A stretch of DNA of 64,000 nucleotides from Azospirillum canadense. GTDB taxonomy: Bacteria; Pseudomonadota; Alphaproteobacteria; Azospirillales; Azospirillaceae. A program made the position numbers and the translations under genes. The stretch is from contig NZ_JAOQNG010000010.1 in the NCBI RefSeq assembly GCF_025961225.1, positions 362,501 to 426,500 on the forward strand, written 5' to 3'. Below, piece after piece: positions 20,757 through 28,760 of this stretch; the stretch's first letter is position 1; every line of letters begins with the position of its first letter. A model generated the notes under the pieces. It ran no database searches, was not told where the DNA came from, and saw only the letters and a list, made by a program, of their open reading frames with translations.

Positions 20757-22449
20757 CCAACGTCCGATACCTGAGCCGCCGCGCGAGCCCCCCACCCCGG
20801 TGATCCGCCGCCGGCGCGGCCTGCCGCTGGTCTGGCTGGTGCCGCTGGTCGCCGCGCTGATCGGCGGCTGGCTGGCCTGGAGGACGCTCAGCGAACGTGG
20901 CCCGTCCATCACCATCACCTTCGACACGGCGGAGGGGCTGGACCCCGGCAAGACCAAGGTGCGCTACCGCGACGTGGACGTCGGGACGGTGCAGGGGGTG
21001 GAGGTGTCTCCGGACCTGAGCAGCGTCGTCGTGACCGTGCGCATGGTGAAGGGGGCGACCGGGTACCTGAACCAGGGCACACGCTTCTGGGTGGTCCGGC
21101 CGCGGCTGGGCTTCGGCGGCGTGTCGGGCCTGGGGACTCTGGTGTCCGGCGCCTACATCGGTATCGATCCGGGGCAGGGCGACCGTGTGTCGGAGTTCCG
21201 CGGGCTGGAGGAGCCGCCGCTGATCCGCTCCAGCTCGCCCGGCCGGCGATTTTCCCTGAACGCCGACCGGCTGGGCGGGCTCGGGCCGGGGTCGCCGATC
21301 TACTACCGCGGCATCCAGGTGGGCGAGGTGGTCGGCTACGAGTTCACCAAGGATTGGCAGGCCTTGACCCTGCCGGTCTTCATCCACGCGCCCTACGACA
21401 GCATCGTGCGGCCGAACACGCGCTTCTGGAACGCCAGCGGTGTGTCGGTGTCGGTCGGGGCGGGTGGTCCGACGGTGTCGGTCGAATCCCTGCAGGCGCT
21501 GGCGACCGGCGGCTTGTCGTTCGAGACGCCGGGACTGGGCGGCCCGCAGGACGACGGAAAGGCGGCCGACGAGGGCACGAACTTCCCGCTCTACGAGAAC
21601 CGCAACGCCGCCAACGAGGCGCGCTACACCCGGCGCATTCCCTTCCTGGTCCATTTCGACGGCTCGGTCCGCGGCCTCCACCCCGGCTCGTCGGTGGAGT
21701 TCCGCGGCATCAAGATCGGCGAGGTGACTGACATCCGCCTGGACGTTGATCCGCAGACCGGGGCCGCGCGCATCCCCGTGACGATGAACCTGGAGCCGGA
21801 GCGGCTCGACACCGGACAGGGAGCCCCGACCGACGCCGAATCCTCCTACGCCGCTATGCGGGTGATGGTCGAGCAGGGGCTGCGCGCGCAGCTGAGCACC
21901 GGAAACCTGCTGACCGGGGAGCTGATCGTGACCCTGGATTTCTTCCCCGAGGCGCCGAAGGCCACGCTGGAATCCGGCGGCCCCTATCCGGAGCTGCCCT
22001 CTCGACGCAACGTGTTCGACACCGCGACCAAGACCGCCACCGACCTGATGGAGGAGCTGGCGCGCGCGCCCATCGCGGAAACGGTGAGCGACCTGCGCTC
22101 CACCATCCAGAAGGCCGGCGCGCTGCTCGGGTCGCCGGAGGTGGCGCAGTCGCTGGGCTCGCTTAGCCGCTCGCTGGGCGAACTGGAGAAGACCACCCAG
22201 GCGCTCGGCAACGAAGGGGCCCCGACCATCCGCGCCCTGCGCGAGGTGGCGGAGAACACGAGCAAGCTGGTGGAGCAGGCGCAGAAGACGCTGAGCACAA
22301 CGGGCGAGGTGGTCGCCTCGACCAAGCCGGTCGCCTACGACCTGCAAGGCCTCGTCCGCGAACTGACCGCCACGGCCCGTTCGATCCGCGGCCTGACCGA
22401 CTATCTCGAACGCCACCCCGAAGCCCTGATCCGAGGCAAACGCGGATGA
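20749..22449 (+). CDS. pqiB: Paraquat-inducible protein B, MCE-domain lipid-transport tunnel protein
   Basis: A 566-aa protein with a cytoplasmic proline-rich N-terminus, one transmembrane anchor (about 26-46, LVWLVPLVAALIGGWLAW) and three periplasmic MCE domains (about 50-140, 165-250, 285-395; visible starts ITFDTAEGLDPGKTKVRYRDVDVGTV, FSLNADRLGGLGPGSPIYYRGIQVGEV and VHFDGSVRGLHPGSSVEFRGIKIGEV). It ends in a long helical needle (about 430-560). MCE rings stack to form a tunnel between membranes. ATG 20749 follows AGGAGG and sits inside the end of pqiA; a start at 20725 would add an Arg-rich peptide and is less likely. Confidence 0.94.
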   Translation: MDDQRPIPEPPREPPTPVIRRRRGLPLVWLVPLVAALIGGWLAWRTLSERGPSITITFDTAEGLDPGKTKVRYRDVDVGTVQGVEVSPDLSSVVVTVRMVKGATGYLNQGTRFWVVRPRLGFGGVSGLGTLVSGAYIGIDPGQGDRVSEFRGLEEPPLIRSSSPGRRFSLNADRLGGLGPGSPIYYRGIQVGEVVGYEFTKDWQALTLPVFIHAPYDSIVRPNTRFWNASGVSVSVGAGGPTVSVESLQALATGGLSFETPGLGGPQDDGKAADEGTNFPLYENRNAANEARYTRRIPFLVHFDGSVRGLHPGSSVEFRGIKIGEVTDIRLDVDPQTGAARIPVTMNLEPERLDTGQGAPTDAESSYAAMRVMVEQGLRAQLSTGNLLTGELIVTLDFFPEAPKATLESGGPYPELPSRRNVFDTATKTATDLMEELARAPIAETVSDLRSTIQKAGALLGSPEVAQSLGSLSRSLGELEKTTQALGNEGAPTIRALREVAENTSKLVEQAQKTLSTTGEVVASTKPVAYDLQGLVRELTATARSIRGLTDYLERHPEALIRGKRG

Positions 22450-23030
22450 CACGCTTGATCCCCCTCATTGTTCTGGCCGGCCTGCTGGCCGCCTGCAGCA
22501 CCGAGCCCAGCCGCTTCTACCATCTCAGCGCGGAGCCGATGGCGGCAGCGCCAGCGCCCACCGCGGCGGCCGCGCAGACGCGGCGGGTGGTGGGGGTCGA
22601 CACCGTCGATCTCCCCGGATACCTCGACCGGCCGGAAATCGTGATGCGGGCGGCCGGCAGCCGGCTCGTGGTCAAGGAGTTCGATCGCTGGGGCGGCCCG
22701 CTGGACGAAATGGTGACCCGCGCCCTGGAGAAGGACCTGGAGGCGGCGCTGCCGGAGATGGAGGTCGTCTCCCTGCCGCAGACCCGCGACGTGCCGCTGA
22801 CCCAGGCGGTGGAGGTGGCGCTCGACCGCTTCGACGCGTCGGAGGACGGTCCGGCCGTGCTGGAGGCGCGTTGGCGCATCTTCGACCGGAACGGCGAACG
22901 CCTGAAGCGGATGGGCCGCACTGTGGTGAATGAGGCCGTCGCGACACCGGGCGATCCCGGCGCCGTGGCCGACGCGCTCAGCCGCACGCTCACCCGACTC
23001 GCCGCTGACATCGCAGCTGCGTTGCGTTAG
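22446..23030 (+). CDS. pqiC: PqiC-like ABC-transport auxiliary lipoprotein
   Basis: A 194-aa outer-membrane lipoprotein. The signal peptide TRLIPLIVLAGLLAACSTEP has the lipobox LAAC with the lipidated Cys at residue 17. The mature part belongs to the DUF330/PqiC group (SRFYHL near the start, VVGVDTVDLPGYLDRPEIVMR, NEAVATPGDPGAVADALSRTLTRLAADIA). PqiC contacts the PqiB needle and completes the trans-envelope path. Its ATGA start overlaps the pqiB stop codon. Confidence 0.9.
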   Translation: MTRLIPLIVLAGLLAACSTEPSRFYHLSAEPMAAAPAPTAAAAQTRRVVGVDTVDLPGYLDRPEIVMRAAGSRLVVKEFDRWGGPLDEMVTRALEKDLEAALPEMEVVSLPQTRDVPLTQAVEVALDRFDASEDGPAVLEARWRIFDRNGERLKRMGRTVVNEAVATPGDPGAVADALSRTLTRLAADIAAALR

Positions 23031-23185
23031 TCAGGTCGTTTGCACGTCCTAATAAGCGAAACTTGCAATTTTCGGTCAATTGAGTGCGGCGCGGTGAAAT
23101 GCTGCGCCGCGTCACAATTGTGTCTTCATTCGACGGGATGCCCGCAATGATTTGAACGGTGCGTTGCGTGTTTAGCGCGACTCGC

Positions 23186-23199
23186 TTGATCGGAATCAA
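23186..23199. promoter_or_regulatory. Perfect FNR/Anr/FixK box upstream of pflB
   Basis: TTGATCGGAATCAA matches the consensus TTGAT-N4-ATCAA at every position. It is the only such site noticed in the window and lies 124 bp upstream of the pflB start, in an AT-richer stretch (23031-23230). Oxygen-responsive activation of pflB is the simplest reading. Confidence 0.88.
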
Positions 23200-23271
23200 T
23201 GAGGTCGTGGGGTGATTTCGCGCTTACTGGACGGGAAAGTTCGATGCTTGGTTTGGCATCGGGCGCCGCGA

Positions 23272-23297
23272 CCGGCCCGTTTGGGGGAACGGGCCGG
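23272..23297 (+). promoter_or_regulatory. Strong stem-loop in the pflB leader
   Basis: CCGGCCCGTT pairs perfectly with AACGGGCCGG around a 6-nt loop (23282-23287), ending 25 bp before the pflB ATG. It could stabilise the mRNA or act as an attenuator or protein-binding site; no T tract follows, so simple termination is unlikely. Confidence 0.65.
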
Positions 23298-23322
23298 CTG
23301 CCGACCGAAGAAGAGGCGCGTC

Positions 23323-25605
23323 ATGGACACCTTGATGATTGACCAGAAATCCTTTGCGACCGAAGCGGCGGCCTTGGAGCCCTGGCGGGGCTTCGCGCCC
23401 GGCGTCTGGCGGACCGAGGTGAATGTGCGCGACTTCCTGGTGAAGAACGTGGCCTCCTACGAGGGCGACGGCGCCTTCCTCGCCCCCGCGAGCGCTCGCA
23501 CGGCGGCGCTCTGGGACAAGGTCCGGGAACTTCTGGCTGCCGAGCGCGCGGCGAAGGGCGGCGTCCTGGACGCCGATACGGAGCTTGTGTCCTCCATCAC
23601 CAGCCACGCCCCCGGCTACATCGACCAGAGCCTTGAGGTCATCGTCGGCCTGCAGACCGACAAGCCGCTGAAGCGCGCCATCATGCCCTTCGGCGGGCAC
23701 CGCATGGTCAAGACCGGGCTGGAAGCCTACGGCTTCACCCCGTCGCCGAAGCTGGACGAGGTGTTTCCCAACCTGCGCAAGACGCACAACGACGGCGTCT
23801 TCGACGTCTACACCGACGAGGTCCTGCGCTGCCGCAAGTCGGGCGTCATCACCGGCCTGCCCGACGCCTACGGGCGCGGCCGCATCATCGGCGACTACCG
23901 CCGGCTGGCGCTCTATGGCGCGACCGTCCTCATCGAGGACAAGAAGGCTCAGCTGAAGAGCCTGGAACTCGACCAGCTGGACGAGGGGATCCTGCGCCTG
24001 CGCGAGGAAATTTCGGAGCAGATCCGGGCGTTGAAGGAACTGGTCGCGATGGCCAAGTCCTACGGCTTCGACGTGACCCGCCCGGCCGCCACTGCGCAGG
24101 AAGCGGTGCAATGGACCTACCTCGCCTATCTGGCGGCGGTGAAGGAGGCCAACGGGGCCGCCATGTCGCTGGGCCGCACGTCCAGCTTCCTCGATGTCTA
24201 CATTGAGCGTGATCTGCGCGAAGGGCGCCTGGATGAAGCTGGCGCGCAGGAGCTGATCGACCAGTTGGTCATGAAGCTGCGCCTCGTGCGCTTCCTGCGC
24301 ACGCCGGAATACGACCAGCTCTTCTCCGGCGACCCGACCTGGGTGACGGAATGCGTCGGCGGCATGGCTCTGGACGGCCGCACCCTGGTCACCAAGAACA
24401 GCTTCCGCATCCTCAACACGCTGAACAACCTCGGCCCGGCGCCGGAGCCCAACCTGACCGTCCTGTGGTCGGAGAAGCTGCCGGAGGGCTTCAAGGCCTT
24501 CTGCGCGGAGACCTCGATCAAGACCTGCTCCGTCCAGTACGAGAGCGACGACCTGATGCGCCCGTACTGGGGCGACGACTACGGCATCGCCTGCTGTGTG
24601 TCGGCCATGCGCATCGGCAAGCAGATGCAGTTCTTCGGCGCCCGCGCCAACCTCGCCAAGACCCTGCTCTACGCCATCAACGGCGGCCGCGACGAGCTGT
24701 CGGGCGAGCAGGTCGGCCCGGCCACCGCGCCGATCACCGGCGACGTGCTCGACTACGACGAGGTGATGGCCCGCTTCCAGCCGATGATGGAGTGGTTGGC
24801 GCGGGTCTACATGAACGCGCTGAACGCCATCCACTACATGCACGACAAGTACATGTACGAGCGGCTGGAGATGGCCCTGCACGACCGCGACATCCTGCGC
24901 ACCATGGCCTGCGGCATCGCCGGGCTGTCGGTGGTCGCGGACAGCCTGTCGGCCATCAAGCACGCCACGGTGAAGGTGGTGCGCGACGAACGCGGGCTGG
25001 CGACCGACTTCGTGATCGAGGGCGAGTACCCGGCCTTCGGCAACAACGACGAGCGGGTGGACGGCATCGCGCGCTGGGCGGTGGAGGCGTTCATGGCCAT
25101 GCTGCGCAAGCAGAAGGCCTACCGCGACGCCACGCCGACGCAGTCGGTGCTGACGATCACCAGCAACGTGGTGTACGGCAAGAAGACGGGCAACACGCCG
25201 GACGGGCGCAAGGCGGGCGAGCCGTTCGCGCCGGGGGCCAACCCGATGCACGGCCGGGACAGGAAGGGCGCCATGGCCTCCATGGCGTCGGTGGCCAAGC
25301 TGCCGTATGCCCACGCGCAGGACGGCATCAGCTACACCTTCACCATCGTGCCCGGCGCGCTCGGCCGGACGGAGGGCGAGCGGGTGGACAACCTGGTCGG
25401 TCTGCTCGACGGCTACTTCGGGCAGGGCGGGCACCACATCAACGTCAACGTGTTCGACCGCGAGACGCTGTTGCACGCCATGGACCATCCGGAGCTGTAC
25501 CCGCAGCTGACCATCCGGGTGTCCGGCTACGCCGTCAACTTCATCAAGCTGACCCGCGAGCAGCAGCTCGACGTCATCAGCCGCACCTTCCACAGCGCGC
25601 ATTGA
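23323..25605 (+). CDS. pflB: Pyruvate formate-lyase (glycyl radical enzyme)
   Basis: A 760-aa cytoplasmic enzyme, the same length as E. coli PflB, that cleaves pyruvate with CoA to acetyl-CoA and formate under anoxia. The adjacent active-site cysteines are Cys424-Cys425 in GIACCVSAMRIG. The glycyl-radical motif is RVSGYAVNFIKL with Gly735, 26 residues from the C-terminus. ATG 23323 (MDTLMIDQKSFATEAA) follows AAGAAGAGGCGCGTC; the longer open frame from 23212 is leader sequence. The radical-activating enzyme (pflA) is not adjacent, and the gene stands alone between pqiC and a minus-strand sigma-54 activator. The FNR box upstream fits anaerobic induction. PFL is uncommon in Alphaproteobacteria, so horizontal acquisition is possible, though its base composition looks like its neighbours. 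Confidence 0.96.
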   Translation: MDTLMIDQKSFATEAAALEPWRGFAPGVWRTEVNVRDFLVKNVASYEGDGAFLAPASARTAALWDKVRELLAAERAAKGGVLDADTELVSSITSHAPGYIDQSLEVIVGLQTDKPLKRAIMPFGGHRMVKTGLEAYGFTPSPKLDEVFPNLRKTHNDGVFDVYTDEVLRCRKSGVITGLPDAYGRGRIIGDYRRLALYGATVLIEDKKAQLKSLELDQLDEGILRLREEISEQIRALKELVAMAKSYGFDVTRPAATAQEAVQWTYLAYLAAVKEANGAAMSLGRTSSFLDVYIERDLREGRLDEAGAQELIDQLVMKLRLVRFLRTPEYDQLFSGDPTWVTECVGGMALDGRTLVTKNSFRILNTLNNLGPAPEPNLTVLWSEKLPEGFKAFCAETSIKTCSVQYESDDLMRPYWGDDYGIACCVSAMRIGKQMQFFGARANLAKTLLYAINGGRDELSGEQVGPATAPITGDVLDYDEVMARFQPMMEWLARVYMNALNAIHYMHDKYMYERLEMALHDRDILRTMACGIAGLSVVADSLSAIKHATVKVVRDERGLATDFVIEGEYPAFGNNDERVDGIARWAVEAFMAMLRKQKAYRDATPTQSVLTITSNVVYGKKTGNTPDGRKAGEPFAPGANPMHGRDRKGAMASMASVAKLPYAHAQDGISYTFTIVPGALGRTEGERVDNLVGLLDGYFGQGGHHINVNVFDRETLLHAMDHPELYPQLTIRVSGYAVNFIKLTREQQLDVISRTFHSAH

Positions 25606-25617
25606 AGGTGTGCGAGC

Positions 25618-25646
25618 ATCCCCTCTCCCCTCCGGGGAGAGGGGAT
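25618..25646. terminator. Bidirectional hairpin between pflB and the sigma-54 activator gene
   Basis: A 13-bp perfect stem (25618-25630 with 25634-25646, ATCCCCTCTCCCC / GGGGAGAGGGGAT) with a 3-nt loop, followed by TTCTTC. It lies between two convergent stop codons (25605 and 25651) and belongs to the same C/G palindrome family as 39265-39287. Confidence 0.8.
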
Positions 25647-25650
25647 TTCT

Positions 25651-27102
25651 TCACGCCGATCCCTGCATATCCTCGCGGATTCCCAGGGCTTGCATCCGCT
25701 CGTAGAGAGAGGCGCGGGAGATGCCCAGCAGCTTTGCGGCCTGGGCCTTCACGCCGCCGGTGCGGGCGAGTGCCCCGATAATGGCGGCGCGTTCCGTGTC
25801 CTTCAGCACGTCGGTCAAGGCGCGCGGGCTGCCGCCGACGGAGCGGAGCAGGGACGCCGGCACTTCCTCCGTCGTGTCCCGCTGTGCCGGGGCGCTGCGG
25901 GGCAGGGCGGCGGCGATGTGCGCGGGCGTCAGGGTGACGTCGTCGGTCATGGCCGACACCCGCTCCAGCACGTTGCGCAGCTCCCGCACGTTGCCGGGCC
26001 AATCGTAAGCCTTCAGCGCGGCGATCGCTTCGGCCGCCAGATCGCGGGAAGGAGACGCGGAGGTCAGCGTCAGGTCGTCCAGGATGCGGTCGGCGATGCT
26101 GGCGATGTCCTCCGTCCGGTCGCGGAGCGGCGGCAGGGTGATCGGCACCACGTTCAATCGATAATAGAGGTCGGCGCGGAATTGCTTGTCCCTTACCAGC
26201 GCGTCGAGGTCGCGGCTGGTCGCCGCGATGATGCGCAGGTCGACCCGCACCACCTTGTTGGAGCCGACCGCCTCGAATTCCCGCTCCTGGAGGACGCGCA
26301 GAAGCTTGGCCTGGAGCGGCAGCGGCATGTCGCCGATCTCGTCCAGGAACAGCGTGCCGCCGTTGGCCAGCTGGAACTTGCCCTCGCGCAGCCGCCGGTC
26401 GGCCCCGGTGTAGGCGCCGGGCGCGACGCCGAACAGCTCCGCTTCCAGCAGGTTCTCCGGTATGGCCGCCACGTTCACGCCGACGAAGGGGGCGTTGGCG
26501 CGCGGGCTCGCCGCATGGATGCCGTGGGCGAGCAGCTCCTTGCCGGTGCCGGTCTCGCCCAGCAGCAGCACGGTGCTGTCCATCTGGGCGGCACGGCGGG
26601 CAAGACGCTTCACCTCGCGCATGGCCTCGCTGTTGCCGATCATCTGCGACAGCGAGTATTTGGCGCGGCGCTCGTTCGCCAGTTCCTGCCGGGTGCGGGT
26701 CAGCTCTTCTTGGAGGCGCTGGTACTTGGACATCAGCGGACGCAGATGCTCCGCCCGGTCGAACAGGGCGAGGCCGATGGCGCCGATCAGGGTTCCGCCG
26801 TCGTCGCGCAAGGGAAGGCGGGTCACGACGATGGTGCGCTTGCCGATGTCCATCAGGTCGATCAGCATCGGCTGCCCGCTCTCCACCACATGCCGCATCT
26901 GGCTGTTGGGGATGACCTCCTCCACCGGCTTGCCGAGGGGCTCCTTGGGGTAGCCGAGCAATTCCAGGTAGCGATCTCCGATCCAGGCGATCCGCGCGTC
27001 CTTGTCGACGACGATCAGCCCGACGCAGGCGTCCGCGAAATGCTGGAACAGCGATTCCACCGCCCGGGCCCGCAGATGCTCGAAGTTCGGGTCGAGGCTC
27101 AT
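25651..27102 (-). CDS. PAS-domain sigma-54-dependent transcriptional activator
   Basis: A 483-aa bacterial enhancer-binding protein. An N-terminal PAS domain (about 15-130, VGLIVVDKDARIAWIGDRYLELLGYP) replaces a receiver, followed by a short coiled coil. The AAA+ domain has GETGTGKELLAHGIH (Walker A), GAYTGADRR (a GAFTGA variant with Tyr) and DEIGDMPLPLQ. The C-terminal helix-turn-helix is VKAQAAKLLGISRASLYERMQAL. ATG 27102 (MSLDPNFEHLRARA) follows AGGAAGAAAGGC; the open frame continues upstream to 27282 but without protein-like sequence. The ligand is unknown. Its convergent position after pflB suggests, but does not show, a link to fermentation or pyruvate metabolism. Confidence 0.9.
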   Translation of the reverse strand: MSLDPNFEHLRARAVESLFQHFADACVGLIVVDKDARIAWIGDRYLELLGYPKEPLGKPVEEVIPNSQMRHVVESGQPMLIDLMDIGKRTIVVTRLPLRDDGGTLIGAIGLALFDRAEHLRPLMSKYQRLQEELTRTRQELANERRAKYSLSQMIGNSEAMREVKRLARRAAQMDSTVLLLGETGTGKELLAHGIHAASPRANAPFVGVNVAAIPENLLEAELFGVAPGAYTGADRRLREGKFQLANGGTLFLDEIGDMPLPLQAKLLRVLQEREFEAVGSNKVVRVDLRIIAATSRDLDALVRDKQFRADLYYRLNVVPITLPPLRDRTEDIASIADRILDDLTLTSASPSRDLAAEAIAALKAYDWPGNVRELRNVLERVSAMTDDVTLTPAHIAAALPRSAPAQRDTTEEVPASLLRSVGGSPRALTDVLKDTERAAIIGALARTGGVKAQAAKLLGISRASLYERMQALGIREDMQGSA

Positions 27103-27448
27103 GCCTTTCTTCCTTTTGAACGCTGGCCGATCGCCGGCCCGGGGCTGGAGCCGTGGCGCCGGCAGACCATGCCACAGGTGGGGGTTTCGGTGCGCGGAGT
27201 CCAGACGTTCCACGGCCTTCGGGAAAGATCGTTGAGCGTCCGAACGATTTTCCCTTCTCATTAACGTCGGATCGATGAACAATAGCTTACGATTTCAAGT
27301 TGCCGGGCGCCGCCCCGACATCGGAGTCCTGTCGATGCTGCGGCGAGACGCATACCACGTCGTTTCTCCTGTGGTTCCGCGGCCCGACTGTTGTAGTGTG
27401 GCCGCCTTTGCTCCAACCAGTCCGCAGACTTCCGAGCTTCGTGGTGGC
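27103..27448. other. Divergent intergenic region between activator and ECF sigma gene
   Basis: A 346-bp stretch without a supported gene. It must hold the promoters of both divergent genes. I see one inverted repeat, ATCGTT (27228-27233) / AACGAT (27243-27248), and an AT-richer block at 27240-27300. No sigma-54 -24/-12 element and no convincing ECF-type promoter was found on either strand by eye. Confidence 0.5.
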
Positions 27449-28024
27449 ATGTCGCTTCAGGCCGATTCCAACGACCCGACCGTGCCGTCCCTTGAGCACC
27501 TGCTGCTCGCCGTCGCGCGGGGGCGCGACCAACAGGCCTTCCGCGCGCTGTTCCAGCACTTCGCGCCGCGGGTCAAGGGCTATGCCCGCAAACTCGGTGC
27601 CGACGACGGCGCGGCGGAGGAACTGGTTCAGGACGTCATGCTGACGGTGTGGCAACGGGCGGACACCTACGACCCGGAATTGGCCAGCGCCGCCACCTGG
27701 ATCTACACCATCGCCCGAAACCGCCGGATCGACCGCATCCGGCAGGAACGCCGCCCCGAACTCCACCCGGACGATCCCATGCTGGACGGTGACGGGGCGC
27801 CGCCGCCCGACCATCAGGTCCAGGCCGCGCAGGAGGCGTCGCGCCTGCGTGCGGTGATCGGCGACCTGCCGCCGGAGCAGGCGGAGGTCTTGCGGCTGGC
27901 CTATTACGAAGACAAGGTGCATTCCGAGATTTCCGTCGAGCAGGGCATTCCGTTGGGCACGGTGAAGACACGCCTGCGCTTGGCGCTCGTCCGGTTGCGG
28001 CGGGCATTCGGGGAGGGGGCGTGA
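27449..28024 (+). CDS. rpoE: ECF sigma factor, RpoE/SigK type (partner of ChrR-like anti-sigma)
   Basis: A 191-aa group 4 sigma factor. Region 2 is RDQQAFRALFQHFAPRVKGYARKLGADDGAAEELVQDVMLTVWQ with TWIYTIARNRRIDRIRQ, and region 4 is LPPEQAEVLRLAYYEDKVHSEISVEQGIPLGTVKTRLRLALVRLRRAF. ATG 27449 (MSLQADSNDP) gives the usual length; the frame upstream to 27275 is not protein-like. It overlaps or abuts the next gene, which encodes a zinc-binding cupin anti-sigma factor, so this is the RpoE-ChrR (ECF11) arrangement. In Rhodobacter that pair responds to singlet oxygen; the same signal is a reasonable inference here. Confidence 0.9.
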   Translation: MSLQADSNDPTVPSLEHLLLAVARGRDQQAFRALFQHFAPRVKGYARKLGADDGAAEELVQDVMLTVWQRADTYDPELASAATWIYTIARNRRIDRIRQERRPELHPDDPMLDGDGAPPPDHQVQAAQEASRLRAVIGDLPPEQAEVLRLAYYEDKVHSEISVEQGIPLGTVKTRLRLALVRLRRAFGEGA

Positions 28025-28026
28025 CC

Positions 28027-28683
28027 ATGCCCGCGCACCACCCCGGCCCCGAACTGCTGTTCGACTACGCCGCCGGCAGCCTGCGCGAGGTGCAGGCGTT
28101 GCTGGTCGCCTCGCACCTCGCCTACTGCGCCGACTGCCGCCGACAGGTGGCGGAGCTGGAAGCCTGCGGCGGCGTGCTGCTGGAGGAGGTGGCGGCCGAG
28201 CCGGTGTCCGACAGCCTGCTGGACGCGGTGCTCGCGACGATAGCCAACGCTCCGGCGGCCCCGCCCCAGCCCCCGCCCGAGCCAGCGAAGGCGCCCAACG
28301 GGGTCCTGCCGGGACCGCTGCATCGGGCCCTGGGCGGCTCGCTGGACGGCGTGGACTGGGTGCGCATCGTGCCAGGCATCCACCTGTCCGGCTGGTCGCT
28401 CGGGGTCGGGACGGCGTCGGCCTGCCTGCTCCGCATGGCGGCGGGCGCCAGCGTGCCCGCGCACCGGCACACCGACCACGAGATGCTGCTGGTCCTGACG
28501 GGCGCCTTTTCCGACGAGTTCGGGCGCTACCGGGTCGGCGACGTGGCGTCCTACGATCCGGAGACGCCGCACCACGCCGTCGCTGACCGCGACGGGGAGT
28601 GCCTGTGCCTGCTGGTGCAGGACAATCCGCTGGTCTTCACCGGCGCGCTCGGCTGGCTGCTGAACCGGGGATTCCGCTTCTAA
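28027..28683 (+). CDS. chrR: ChrR-like zinc/cupin anti-sigma factor
   Basis: A protein of 218 aa from ATG 28027 (220 aa if GTG 28021, which overlaps the sigma-factor stop, is used). The N-terminal anti-sigma domain has the zinc motif His-x3-Cys-x2-Cys in ASHLAYCADCRRQV. The C-terminal cupin has HRHTDHEMLLVLTGAFSDEFGRY and DPETPHHAVADRDGECLCLL, with conserved His/Glu metal ligands. ChrR proteins hold RpoE inactive and release it on singlet-oxygen or organic-peroxide stress. It is coupled to the upstream sigma gene. Confidence 0.9.
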   Translation: MPAHHPGPELLFDYAAGSLREVQALLVASHLAYCADCRRQVAELEACGGVLLEEVAAEPVSDSLLDAVLATIANAPAAPPQPPPEPAKAPNGVLPGPLHRALGGSLDGVDWVRIVPGIHLSGWSLGVGTASACLLRMAAGASVPAHRHTDHEMLLVLTGAFSDEFGRYRVGDVASYDPETPHHAVADRDGECLCLLVQDNPLVFTGALGWLLNRGFRF

Positions 28684-28760
28684 GCCGCTTCTGAGGCAAA
28701 AACGGAACAAGCCCGGAACGTTTTTCGCCGGAACGCGGTGCGGGCTGCTAGAATGACCGC

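Noticed and set aside
23237..23265. TTGGCATCGGGCGCC upstream of pflB as a sigma-54 promoter
   Set aside because: The -24-like TGGCAT is not followed by GC at the required 10-bp spacing, and TTGC is absent.
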